Assembly (NCBI RefSeq): GCF_001070715.1
Contig: NZ_JVRR01000118.1
Span: 1 to 55,058, forward strand
DNA from: Streptococcus pseudopneumoniae
Lineage (GTDB): Bacteria; Bacillota; Bacilli; Lactobacillales; Streptococcaceae
Length of the DNA: 55,058 nucleotides
Direction of reading: 5' to 3'
The position numbers and the translations under genes are program-made. Positions 41,059 to 48,568 of the stretch are shown here, in pieces. Positions within the stretch are counted from its first letter, which is position 1, and each line of letters begins with the position of its first letter. The notes beneath the pieces were generated by a model. It had not been told where the DNA came from. It searched no databases and worked only from the letters and a program-made list of their open reading frames with translations.

Positions 41059-41796
41059 TTATGCTAAAATTGTGATTTTATCGTTGTTTGCAAGTTCTGT
41101 TTTTAAATAATCTGAGATGTTTTTAACAGCATCTAATTTCCATTTGCCTCCGTCCGCTTCAAAGAGAGCTAGATTCGCTGATTTGTTAACTCTGAATACA
41201 AACTGACTTGCTGGTTGTTCTACTTCATTAAAGGTACGATATGGTCGTAAGGTTACTGGATTTGGAGTCTTAGCCTGTGCTAGACTTGCTACACCATCAC
41301 GAACAGTCACAGTTTGTGTAATGCCGTTATCTTGAGCCTCTGCCCCTTTTTCGATTTTTAAGTGACTAGCAAAATCTAAAACTAGATTGCGATCTGCATC
41401 ATTGATAAACATAGATTGCAACATAATATTAAACTCTTCCTGATTACACCAATTACTAAAGGGAATAACTGGAACAGATGCCTTTACAGATACAAGTTGA
41501 GGACGTTTGCCATATTCAACATCCACTTGATCATACACGGAAACTCTTTGATAACTTTCTACCACCACTATAAGTCTATGACCACCGATAAAATCGTTAT
41601 CTGATTTGAGGTAATCAACTAAACTTTTGAGTGTTTGAAGTTCAAGAATCGGCGCGTATTTGCGAGGTCTAAGCTCTCTGAAGTCATACTTGTTGATGTC
41701 AAAATATTCCTTGCCATTTGATGAAGAAATAATTTTATTTTCTTTATCTGCTAACTCAACTGCATAAGATAATGCTTCTTTAAGATTTTCTGTCAT
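41059..41796 (-). CDS. YfdQ/DUF2303-like protein
   Basis: The 245-residue protein (KYAPILELQTLKSLVDYLKS; VTLRPYRTFNEVEQPASQFV; FRVNKSANLALFEADGGKWK) resembles DUF2303/YfdQ. These proteins are found near recombination and replication genes of phages and have no proven activity. The key phrase PYRTFxEVxQPxSxFxFR is well preserved. The gene is in the replication operon, 12 bases from DUF669. Confidence 0.65.
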   Translation of the reverse strand: MTENLKEALSYAVELADKENKIISSSNGKEYFDINKYDFRELRPRKYAPILELQTLKSLVDYLKSDNDFIGGHRLIVVVESYQRVSVYDQVDVEYGKRPQLVSVKASVPVIPFSNWCNQEEFNIMLQSMFINDADRNLVLDFASHLKIEKGAEAQDNGITQTVTVRDGVASLAQAKTPNPVTLRPYRTFNEVEQPASQFVFRVNKSANLALFEADGGKWKLDAVKNISDYLKTELANNDKITILA

Positions 41797-41798
41797 GG

Positions 41799-42221
41799 TT
41801 AGTTACCTGCTTTCTTTTTGTTGTAATCAATAATATTTGTATTTTGTTGTTCGACTTTTTCGATGAGTTCCCCAGTATCTGTTCTCATATCACCATTGTC
41901 ATCAAAGTAAGTTTGCCCAGGGATACCACTTTTAAGTTCATTAGCGTGGATTATACCAGCGTCATCACGACCGACAATAACAGTTGTTGCAACACCTTTT
42001 TGCGGTGCCAATGTAGATTTGACTTCCATGCCTGTCTTAACAACTGTACGTTCATCATCTGTTGACATCGTCAGCGTAATAGTGACCTTACGAGTAGCCT
42101 TAGCTTCCGTATTTGGATCTAAAATGTTATCAAGGACTTTTTCAAGTTCTTTGTCAACCTTCTCTTGTAAGGCTGTATTTGCAATTTTCGATAAGTCGAT
42201 TTTAATTGTTTTATCTTTCAT
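41799..42221 (-). CDS. Phage protein annotated elsewhere as replication terminator
   Basis: The 140-residue protein (IANTALQEKVDKELEKVLDN; EAKATRKVTITLTMSTDDER; GVATTVIVGRDDAGIIHANE) belongs to a conserved streptococcal/lactococcal phage family. As far as I recall it is often labelled replication terminator protein. I see no DNA-binding motif and would not rely on that name. It accompanies the YfdQ-like gene. Confidence 0.6.
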   Translation of the reverse strand: MKDKTIKIDLSKIANTALQEKVDKELEKVLDNILDPNTEAKATRKVTITLTMSTDDERTVVKTGMEVKSTLAPQKGVATTVIVGRDDAGIIHANELKSGIPGQTYFDDNGDMRTDTGELIEKVEQQNTNIIDYNKKKAGN

Positions 42222-42266
42222 AGATACCTCTTGTTATATCTCGCTATGATTTCTAATTCCCAAAAT

Positions 42267-43385
42267 CTACACCGTAAAGGGCAATTCTGGTTCTTTTCTA
42301 ACTTGATTTTCAATTACTTCCACAGTTGCTTGCCAATGAGCGACAATCATATCCCAGTAGTCAGTTGGGAAACTTTCGATAGGAGTCCCTAGTGGAAAAT
42401 GCCCGCGAATGTATGCTACCTTTTGAAGTTCTTCTTCTGTCACGTTTCCTTGAGCCATGAGATCTGTTAAACTCTTTGGCAAGTTCGTGTGATATTGTGT
42501 AAGCGTTGCCTGTGGTGTGCTAGGAGCTTCATTTTGTGGTTTTTCAGCCACCTGTGACATATCGAGAGGCAATTCTTCTTGAACTTGCTCAGAGGCTTGC
42601 TGAACAGCCTGCTGAGGTGCTGGAGCGACTGTCTGCGGTTGTGGCACAGGCTCCTGTACTTGTTGGACAGTAAAGATATGAGCAATCCCTGCATAATGGA
42701 ACGGTAATTCATCTGGTAAACCATGTCGGTTCTTAGCATCCCAAGCTGGTCGATGATTGGTATACATCACACGTTCACCGCCCTGGGCTTTCTTTTTGCC
42801 GTTATCAGTCGTCATGACTAAGGTTTTGTAGTTGGCAAATAGAACCATATCCGCCCATTCTTTTACGAGCGGCGCTGTCTGGGAACTTGTCTTCTTACCA
42901 AGCTTGAGCTCATATCGGTCATAAGAACCCATCTCGTCAGGCTGTTCAAATTTCTTAATCTGAGCGTGTGCAGTTAATACTACATTGATACCCATATCAA
43001 CCAAGTCAGACAGGCTATTTAAGAAACGTCCCATTTCTTCCTGAACAAAGGTGTACCCCTTGCCCCAGCCAAAATCCTCAATCCCTTGCTTACCATGTTG
43101 CGAACAGATGTAATTAACTGCCATGGATTCCGCCCAGTCGATCGTATCAATGACGAGTGTCCCGCACTCAGTCGGATTTGCCTTAATGAAAGCAATCTCA
43201 TTGATCAGCATGGTCCAGCTGGTCGGCTTGTCTAATCTAGCTACATCCATGTTATCTGTCGAACCTTCCGTGTCGATGAAGACAGCATTTGGAAATTCAG
43301 CAGCAAACGTGGACTTGCCAATTCCTTCCGGACCGTAGATAACTACCTTTTGAGCTCGCGCCCGTTTTCCTCTTGTGATTTGCAT
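42267..43385 (-). CDS. Phage nucleotide-binding protein (AAA_24)
   Basis: The 372-residue protein has Walker A YGPEGIGKST (about 17-26), Walker B GTLVIDTIDWAESM, and a conserved VVLTAHAQIKKFEQP, the AAA_24 pattern of RecA-like phage ATPases. A Gln/Pro/Glu-rich linker (about 240-300) precedes a helical C-terminal domain. It may load recombinase or replication factors. It lies four bases from the next ATPase gene, and the two probably act together. Confidence 0.85.
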   Translation of the reverse strand: MQITRGKRARAQKVVIYGPEGIGKSTFAAEFPNAVFIDTEGSTDNMDVARLDKPTSWTMLINEIAFIKANPTECGTLVIDTIDWAESMAVNYICSQHGKQGIEDFGWGKGYTFVQEEMGRFLNSLSDLVDMGINVVLTAHAQIKKFEQPDEMGSYDRYELKLGKKTSSQTAPLVKEWADMVLFANYKTLVMTTDNGKKKAQGGERVMYTNHRPAWDAKNRHGLPDELPFHYAGIAHIFTVQQVQEPVPQPQTVAPAPQQAVQQASEQVQEELPLDMSQVAEKPQNEAPSTPQATLTQYHTNLPKSLTDLMAQGNVTEEELQKVAYIRGHFPLGTPIESFPTDYWDMIVAHWQATVEVIENQVRKEPELPFTV

Positions 43386-43388
43386 ATT

Positions 43389-44669
43389 TTAAAATCCTCC
43401 TTGCCATGTTTTAGGTGCCTGTGCCACCTCTGGCTTAACGCTATACCCGTCTTCAATCAGGATGCTACATTCATCTCCTGTTGATACTCGTGTCGCGATT
43501 GCTTGCAATCCTTCCTGCTCAAGCCATGCGCCAAATTCTTGTAGAGTCAACTGATCCATTTGCTCCAGCTTGTCAATTAACACAAAGCCACACTCTGGTT
43601 TCAATTTACGCACGATTGCAGTCGCTACCTGTAGTTGCTGACTACCAGACATATTATCCCAGCGCTGGCCAAGATAGAGCAGTTCACCATCATCCACGGA
43701 TAAGCCTGGCAACGGCAAGTCTGCATTGGTGAGCAAGTCTGTCTTCTGCTTGCGGATATCAGCAATCACATTATCAAGTTCCTTGTACTGTTCACGATAT
43801 CCTTTAGCATCTTCTTCGGCTTTATCCTTGTCCAGATTAGCACGTACTTTACGATTGATTTCGTCAATCTCTGCGATATTGTTTTCAATCTCCTCAGTCG
43901 ATTCATCGAGAAGGTCCATAGCATCGGTATTCGCGATAGCCAAGTCTTGAGCTAACTGACTTTCTTTTTCTTTGGCATCGGCCAGCAATTGCTCCAATCG
44001 TTCAACCTCTGCAGCTGCTGAGTCGTGTTGATTTTTGATAGATACTAAGTTCTGACGTTTGCGGGCGTTCTCGCCGTTCGTAGCAAGGATAGCCTGTTGT
44101 TGTTGGATAAGCTCAGAGATAGAGACTAGTTCTTTCGGTGCGTCAGGATAGTAAGGTTGTTCTTTTGCGAACTTCTCCTTTTGGTCAGCGATCACACCGA
44201 TTGCGTGACGCTCGTCATACTTGGCCTTTTCTTGCATTTCCAGTTCAGCCAGTTGCGGACCAACTCCGATAATCTGCAACAGAGTTTTAGCCTTCTCTTT
44301 GCTAGTCTGCTCCATGAATTTTGGCAAGTTGATGGCCAGCTCTTCCACAAAGCTATCCAGCAAGTTTTGACCAGCCTTGTTACCACTCGGGTCAATCACT
44401 TTGAGAGTACTGTTCTTTCCGCTACGCTCCACAATCAAGCCATTTGATAGCGTGATTTTTAAGCTAGGCGGAATCGTACTTCCTTCTCTCTGAGCTTGGC
44501 TAGGTCTGTACTTGTTACCACCTAACGCCCAAGCGATCGCGTCCAGCACGCTTGTTTTCCCCTGATTGTTATTTCCGCCGACAATGGTTAAACCAGTCGC
44601 TAATGGCTCTAATTTAACCGCTTTAACACGTTTGACGTTTTCGATTTCTAGTTTATTAATCGTTACCAT
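43389..44669 (-). CDS. SbcC/RecF-like ATPase
   Basis: The 426-residue protein begins MVTINKLEIENVKRVKAVKL with Walker A GGNNNQGKTSVLDAIAWALG (about 31-50). A long coiled coil follows (about 200-310), then a C-terminal ATPase half with MSGSQQLQVATAIVRKL and CGFVLIDKLEQMDQL. This ABC-type layout is that of a small SMC/SbcC-like DNA-end protein. No nuclease partner of SbcD type is present, so a recombination role with the AAA_24 protein is likely. Confidence 0.85.
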   Translation of the reverse strand: MVTINKLEIENVKRVKAVKLEPLATGLTIVGGNNNQGKTSVLDAIAWALGGNKYRPSQAQREGSTIPPSLKITLSNGLIVERSGKNSTLKVIDPSGNKAGQNLLDSFVEELAINLPKFMEQTSKEKAKTLLQIIGVGPQLAELEMQEKAKYDERHAIGVIADQKEKFAKEQPYYPDAPKELVSISELIQQQQAILATNGENARKRQNLVSIKNQHDSAAAEVERLEQLLADAKEKESQLAQDLAIANTDAMDLLDESTEEIENNIAEIDEINRKVRANLDKDKAEEDAKGYREQYKELDNVIADIRKQKTDLLTNADLPLPGLSVDDGELLYLGQRWDNMSGSQQLQVATAIVRKLKPECGFVLIDKLEQMDQLTLQEFGAWLEQEGLQAIATRVSTGDECSILIEDGYSVKPEVAQAPKTWQGGF

Positions 44670-44860
44670 CTTTTTCTCCTTAGTTTTAATTGAAAATTCT
44701 CTGCTTCTAATCTCTTTCTCAAAGATTGTTCCTGTTGCAATCGCTTCTTGAGAACATCGATTTCATGTTGCATATGCGCCATCATTTTTAGAACACGCAT
44801 CTTCTCTCTACGCTTGCAAATGGATAAATCCCACGCTTGTCTATCCCATACGATTTGCAT
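44663..44860 (-). CDS. Small coiled-coil phage protein
   Basis: The 65-residue protein (WDRQAWDLSICKRREKMRVL; MAHMQHEIDVLKKRLQQEQS) is basic and helical with a likely coiled coil. It overlaps both neighbours and has GGAGAG upstream. No family recognised. Confidence 0.6.
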   Translation of the reverse strand: MQIVWDRQAWDLSICKRREKMRVLKMMAHMQHEIDVLKKRLQQEQSLRKRLEAENFQLKLRRKRW

Positions 44861-45167
44861 ATTGTACTCTCCGTGGCTCTGGTAATGCCAGAGGTTCTGG
44901 GCGCAAGCCTACAGGCGGTTCGTTGTCGTATGTAAAACCCCTGAACGGACGACGGATATTCTTGCGGATTTCTTGGCGTTCTGCCTCTCTACCACGTTCG
45001 TAAGCATGGTTATACCCTTGAATAATCATAGACGCAAATTCTTGCTCTTCTCGTCTTTCTTCCTCTTTTTGCTTTTCTAACTGATGAGCTAAAATACCTG
45101 CGCTGATAAACCCTAAAATCACTGCGCCATTTCCTAAAAGCTGGCTAACTATTGACGGTTCGTTCAT
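44841..45167 (-). CDS. Small membrane-associated phage protein
   Basis: The 108-residue protein has one short hydrophobic segment (QLLGNGAVILGFISAGILAH) and a highly charged helix (QKEEERREEQEFASMII). Its Pro/Arg-rich end is EPLALPEPRRVQYANR. It is a typical small early protein of streptococcal phages with unknown function. Confidence 0.6.
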   Translation of the reverse strand: MNEPSIVSQLLGNGAVILGFISAGILAHQLEKQKEEERREEQEFASMIIQGYNHAYERGREAERQEIRKNIRRPFRGFTYDNEPPVGLRPEPLALPEPRRVQYANRMG

Positions 45168-45180
45168 TGTTCTCTCTCCT

Positions 45181-45240
45181 CTAAATCTTTAATTTTTTCT
45201 CTTTTTCCAACCAATTTTTTATTTTTGTTAAAAAGTTCAT
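45181..45240 (-). CDS. Possible 19-residue leader or small protein
   Basis: The frame MNFLTKIKNWLEKEKKLKI starts at an ATG overlapping the DUF771 stop (ATGA) and ends two bases before GAGGAG of the next gene. It would form an amphipathic basic helix. It could serve only to carry ribosomes across the gap. There is no independent ribosome site, so confidence is low. Confidence 0.3.
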   Translation of the reverse strand: MNFLTKIKNWLEKEKKLKI

Positions 45241-45509
45241 CCGACTGACCTTATTTTCTTGCTTTTCACCATTTCTTTCTTCCATGACTGACTGCCTCGA
45301 TATTGCAGATAAGCATCAAAACCTTTGATTGTGACAAGCTGGCCATCATTTCTGAGGTGTTTTTGTTGGCTAGGCAACTTCTTCATCTCACGCCTCATGT
45401 CTCCCGCTTGTCGCTTTGAGCATCCAAAGATGTGTTCTAATTCTTCATCATTAGCAGAGACTTTTTCAATAATCACATCTTTAATTCTTACAATTTCAAC
45501 TGCTTCCAT
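45237..45509 (-). CDS. DUF771 DNA-binding protein
   Basis: The 90-residue protein (ELEHIFGCSKRQAGDMRREM; DGQLVTIKGFDAYLQYRGSQ) matches DUF771, a helix-turn-helix protein of streptococcal phage early regions that resembles excisionases or small regulators. It is the first gene of the early operon after the hairpin at 45551-45576. A role in excision is possible because no other Xis is obvious. Confidence 0.75.
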   Translation of the reverse strand: MEAVEIVRIKDVIIEKVSANDEELEHIFGCSKRQAGDMRREMKKLPSQQKHLRNDGQLVTIKGFDAYLQYRGSQSWKKEMVKSKKIRSVG

Positions 45510-45550
45510 TTTTGCTCCTTTCGTGTTATAATTCAGTTAGTTATTTTGAT

Positions 45551-45580
45551 AAGCGCCTGACTTCTGTTAGGTGCTTTTTG
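45551..45580. terminator. Hairpin between early genes
   Basis: AAGCGCCT pairs with AGGTGCTT (one wobble) with T on the plus strand and A/T-rich flanks. It follows the stop of the gene at 45583, leftward. The minus-strand side lacks a clear T-run, so it may be a partial terminator or an antitermination point in the early operon. Confidence 0.45.
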
Positions 45581-45582
45581 TT

Positions 45583-45873
45583 TTATAAAAGCGAAATCTT
45601 AATAAGAATTTCTTCCAATTCTTCTTTGCCATTAATGTGCCCAATCACGTCATCGGTTATTCCTGACTCATAATCTAAGTCCCACGAACCTGTTTTCTTG
45701 TTGTGTTTGACGACTGCCAATTCAAGTCCGTACGAATGCTTATTGTGAACTACACTGGCACCATAACCATTAGCAAAGTGATACTCATGTTTTGGATACT
45801 TAAAAAAGCTATCTGAATGAACGGTAAATTCTTCGCAATCAATTTCGATTTTAGGTAAATTGTATTGTTCCAT
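45583..45873 (-). CDS. Small phage protein, unknown
   Basis: The 96-residue protein (MEQYNLPKIEIDCEEFTVHS; SYGLELAVVKHNKKTGSWDL; INGKEELEEILIKISLL) reads as a beta-sheet domain with a C-terminal helix. It is in the early operon and has no family known to me. The ATG lies six bases from the next gene's stop, with the AGGTTAATAAA region as a modest ribosome site. Confidence 0.6.
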   Translation of the reverse strand: MEQYNLPKIEIDCEEFTVHSDSFFKYPKHEYHFANGYGASVVHNKHSYGLELAVVKHNKKTGSWDLDYESGITDDVIGHINGKEELEEILIKISLL

Positions 45874-45879
45874 ACTTTA

Positions 45880-46032
45880 TTAACCTTCCATGAGCTTCTT
45901 TAACTTCTCGATAACCCTCTGAAGTTGCTTCTCATCGACAGAACCTACCGATAAATTCGTAGCGCTTATATTTCCTGCGCTCATTGTTAATTTTCGTTTT
46001 ATCCTGCTATATGGATATCGTTTTGGTCTCAT
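45880..46032 (-). CDS. Small basic phage protein
   Basis: The 50-residue protein (MRPKRYPYSRIKRKLTMSAG; SVGSVDEKQLQRVIEKLKKL) has GAGGAAAGAG directly before the ATG. A frame 11 codons longer exists without support. It is Arg/Lys-rich and may bind nucleic acid. Function unknown. Confidence 0.55.
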   Translation of the reverse strand: MRPKRYPYSRIKRKLTMSAGNISATNLSVGSVDEKQLQRVIEKLKKLMEG

Positions 46033-46042
46033 CTCTTTCCTC

Positions 46043-46234
46043 CTACTCAATCCCATAATCTTCAATTACTTGAAGAATGAAACTGTTCGCTCGTGGACCT
46101 TTAGTCGTTCCACTTAGAATATTTGTTACTTCCTGTCGTTTAAAGCCATAAGCAACCGCTAGAGTTGTTTTTTTAATGCCTTTGTCTTTCAGAAAAGCAT
46201 TGACTTTCTCACGACCGTTTGTGATATCTGGCAT
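46043..46234 (-). CDS. Cro-like repressor
   Basis: The 63-residue protein (GREKVNAFLKDKGIKKTTLA; AYGFKRQEVTNILSGTTKGP) has a helix-turn-helix of the Cro type. It is the first leftward gene, divergent from the CI gene, as in lambda-like switches. GGAGGAACG lies upstream of its ATG. It should favour lytic growth by repressing the CI promoter. Confidence 0.8.
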   Translation of the reverse strand: MPDITNGREKVNAFLKDKGIKKTTLAVAYGFKRQEVTNILSGTTKGPRANSFILQVIEDYGIE

Positions 46235-46530
46235 ATACGTTCCTCCCTCTTTACTTATTTGTAAATAAGAAACAACTAAAATTTTAACTATTTTTTATCT
46301 TTTCGCTTGACTATTTTAAACAAATAATTTAAAATGAAAGCATAATAAAAACACTAATAAATCTATAAATACGGTTCGCCAAAACATTTTTATAATTTAT
46401 TTCTTAGTTGTTTTTTTAGTTGTAACTTACTTACAAAAACTATTTTAAATCATTTATTTAATTTTGTCAACAATTTTAAACAAATAATTTGAATATTTTT
46501 TGTCAATCTCTTAGAAAGGTTGATTTAACA
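46235..46530. promoter_or_regulatory. Lysogeny switch region with repeated operators
   Basis: The 296-base gap between divergent cro-like and cI genes is very A/T-rich. ATTTTAAACAAATAATTT occurs identically at 46313-46330 and 46473-46490; the first is a full palindrome (ATTTTAAA...TTTAAAAT, 46313-46335). A degenerate copy is at 46442-46464 in the other orientation, and TTATTTGTAAATAAG at 46254-46268 shares one half. TTGTCA at 46464-46469 fits a -35 for cI, with the second operator over its -10 region. Leftward promoter elements probably lie near 46300-46270. Confidence 0.7.
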
Positions 46531-46899
46531 ATGTTTCCGACATTTGAAAAAGTTAGAGAATTAGCAAAAAAACAAGGCTTATCTCTAAATCAAGTAGAAG
46601 AAAAACTTGGATACAGTAAAAACACTCTGTATTCTTTAAAGCGACAAAAGGTCAGCTCCGAACGATTACAAGAAATCGCCGACTACTTCAACGTGTCCAC
46701 TGACTATTTGCTTGGTCGCACGGATAATCCTGCCATCGCTGGGAGTGATGAATTTGCTCAAGTAAACGGACAAATCATAGACTTACGCAAAGCAGCAGCC
46801 AACACCATGTTATTTGACGGGAAACCACTAAATGAAGATGATATCGACTTCATCACATCCGTCCTATCCGCCCACTTCAAAAGCAAAGGAGAACGCTAA
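46531..46899 (+). CDS. CI-like repressor
   Basis: The 122-residue protein (MFPTFEKVRELAKKQGLSLN) has an XRE helix-turn-helix (QVEEKLGYSKNTLYSLKRQK, then RLQEIADYFNVSTDYLLGRT), the usual streptococcal phage repressor start. A short acidic C-terminal part follows instead of the LexA-like protease domain. Together with the ImmA gene downstream this points to ImmR/ImmA-style control, where a separate protease inactivates the repressor. The ATG is preceded by AGAAAGG; 14 further codons upstream are open. Its stop overlaps the antitoxin start (TAATG). Confidence 0.85.
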   Translation: MFPTFEKVRELAKKQGLSLNQVEEKLGYSKNTLYSLKRQKVSSERLQEIADYFNVSTDYLLGRTDNPAIAGSDEFAQVNGQIIDLRKAAANTMLFDGKPLNEDDIDFITSVLSAHFKSKGER

Positions 46900-47132
46900 T
46901 GACTATCACTATCAACTTCACAGAAAAAAACTCCTACATCACGGACTACCTAAACAAACACGGTATCGACACAACGACCATGGATTTTGACGACTTCATG
47001 GCACTCATGGAAGATATCGAAGACGCACGAGCAGCTGACCAAGCCTATATGGAGTATTTAGCCGACCCAGTTACTTATACCATGGATGAGGTCTTGGATG
47101 AACTAGGACTAACTCGAGAGGATATTGCTTAA
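46899..47132 (+). CDS. RelB-type antitoxin
   Basis: The 77-residue acidic protein (MTITINFTEKNSYITDYLNK; HGIDTTTMDFDDFMALMEDI; DEVLDELGLTREDIA) has the pattern of RelB/DUF6290 antitoxins, with an N-terminal ribbon-helix-helix-like start and a toxin-binding tail. It begins inside the repressor stop and ends inside the toxin start (both TAATG), so all three are coupled. Confidence 0.8.
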   Translation: MTITINFTEKNSYITDYLNKHGIDTTTMDFDDFMALMEDIEDARAADQAYMEYLADPVTYTMDEVLDELGLTREDIA

Positions 47133-47395
47133 TGTATCGGTTAGATATTGATAAAAAAGCTCTCAAGCAACTTAAAAAACTAGATACCCCAACCAAAAAA
47201 CAAATCCTATCCTGGCTTGCTAAAAACATTGAAAACACGACAAATCCACGACAACATGGAAAAGCATTAAAAGCCAACCTTGCAGGTTACTGGCGATACA
47301 GAGTAGAGAATTACCGCATCATCTGTGATATCCAAGACGATAAACTAGTCGTCCTAGCCGTGGAAATCGCCCACCGCAGAGATGTTTATAAATAA
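47132..47395 (+). CDS. RelE/ParE-family toxin
   Basis: The 87-residue basic protein (MYRLDIDKKALKQLKKLDTP; ALKANLAGYWRYRVENYRII; VLAVEIAHRRDVYK) is a clear RelE-family toxin. LAGYWRYRVENYRIICDI contains the core, and the C-terminal HRRDVYK matches RelE/RelK-type mRNA interferases. With the gene before it, it forms a type II toxin-antitoxin pair. In a prophage it may stabilise lysogeny or act against other phages. Confidence 0.88.
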   Translation: MYRLDIDKKALKQLKKLDTPTKKQILSWLAKNIENTTNPRQHGKALKANLAGYWRYRVENYRIICDIQDDKLVVLAVEIAHRRDVYK

Positions 47396-47407
47396 CGAAG
47401 GAGAACT

Positions 47408-47788
47408 ATGACACTCGCTAAACTCTGCGAAGAATATCAAGTAGAACTTTGTCTTTTCGACGGTTCAAACTGGCACAGTAGCGGTTTCTACAATCCAGAC
47501 ACAAACGTACTCGCTATTGACCACAACTTGACTCCTGAACAACAAATCCAAGTCGCCCTACACGAACTTGGACACAAAGACCACACACGCTCAGAGTACC
47601 AGAACGCCCGTCTACGCTGTGAAAACGAAGCTGATAGGAATATGATCCATCATCTCGTAAAAGACGCACTAGAAAACTTAGACGACCCCACAGAGTTTGA
47701 TTACCTCAAATTCATGTCTTACTACAATCTAAAAACCATGACGAATGAAGTCATGGTAAAAGAGGAGTATAAGTCGCTAATTGGATAA
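47408..47788 (+). CDS. ImmA/IrrE-type metalloprotease
   Basis: The 126-residue protein has HELGH at residues 52-56 (VALHELGHKDHT) and a later CENEADRNMIH, the zinc-binding set of ImmA/IrrE peptidases. It is 12 bases after the toxin gene. In ICEBs1 and related phages ImmA cuts the ImmR repressor after DNA damage or quorum signals and starts induction. The same role is likely here for the CI protein. Confidence 0.88.
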   Translation: MTLAKLCEEYQVELCLFDGSNWHSSGFYNPDTNVLAIDHNLTPEQQIQVALHELGHKDHTRSEYQNARLRCENEADRNMIHHLVKDALENLDDPTEFDYLKFMSYYNLKTMTNEVMVKEEYKSLIG

Positions 47789-47799
47789 AGGAGAAACTT

Positions 47800-48231
47800 A
47801 TGAAAATAGGAATGAGAAAACCAAGTCTAACCAGAAGTTTAAAAGCTAGAACTACTAGCAAATGGAAAAGACAGGTCAAAAAAGCTATTATCCCAGGATA
47901 TGGTAAGAAAGGGATGGGATGGGTTAAAAATCCAAAGAAAGCCATGTATAACAAAGTTTATCATAAGACAACCTTTGGACTTTCAGATTTGTTTAAATCA
48001 TCCAAAAAGAGAAAAAAGAAAGTAGTCACCAACAAACAGCAATCTATTCTTACCTCTAATAACAAGAAGCAACACACAGCAAAAGATTACAAAGAGGCAT
48101 CGCTTTTTTATCTAGTAATTTCTATAATACTGCTTTTTCTGACTCCTCCTTTCGGAGTCATACTACTGTTATTTAGTTTCATGATGTTTTTGTTCGGACA
48201 TTTCACTGCAAAACAAGAAAAAGATAGATAA
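47800..48231 (+). CDS. Basic membrane protein of the lysogeny operon
   Basis: The 143-residue protein has a very basic first half (KPSLTRSLKARTTSKWKRQV; SSKKRKKKVVTNKQQ) and two close hydrophobic segments at the end (ASLFYLVISIILLFLT and GVILLLFSFMMFLFGHF). Genes at this place in streptococcal phages can be superinfection-exclusion or lysogenic-conversion factors, but I cannot name a family. GGAGAAAC stands before the ATG. It is expressed with the repressor, so active in the lysogen. Confidence 0.65.
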   Translation: MKIGMRKPSLTRSLKARTTSKWKRQVKKAIIPGYGKKGMGWVKNPKKAMYNKVYHKTTFGLSDLFKSSKKRKKKVVTNKQQSILTSNNKKQHTAKDYKEASLFYLVISIILLFLTPPFGVILLLFSFMMFLFGHFTAKQEKDR

Positions 48232-48568
48232 TTATAGCGGTTCTAGTGTTGATAAGATTATTTTCCATGATGATTTCTTGTTGATGGGAACAAATTGTCA
48301 TACATATCTAATCCTAATTACAGATATGATGCAATTCTTATAGGTAGAGGAGGACCATATAAAACCCTCAATATTGAAACTAATAGAGTCATTTCTTGTA
48401 AAAGTGACTTAACTTACTACCTAGATTTAACAGTATGGCGTCTCGCCAAAAAATCCCCACACTCGCAAAGTTTGGCGACTCTGAGTGTGAGGAACTTACG
48501 TATAAGAAACAACCATTCAAAAGGTCGTTTTCTTATACCCATTTTAACAAAAAAGTGAGGTAAACGCA
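48232..48568 (+). other. Gap before integrase with three inverted repeats
   Basis: This 337-base stretch has no convincing gene. Its second half holds TGGCG-TCT-CGCCA (48436-48448), CACACTC...GAGTGTG (48458-48489), and a longer palindrome GTATAAGAAA...TTTCTTATAC with inner ACC/GGT (48500-48538). The last ends 30 bases before the integrase ATG. The three could fold into a structured leader for int, or be Xis/Int sites or terminators. A frame at 48295-48558 lacks a ribosome site and crosses the hairpins. Confidence 0.5.

Noticed and set aside
42467..42739. 90-codon minus frame in the AAA_24 gene
   Set aside because: It is a shadow of the Gln/Pro-rich linker and has no start signal.
48295..48558. 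87-codon frame before the integrase
   Set aside because: It has no ribosome site, crosses three hairpins, and its sequence suggests no protein domain.
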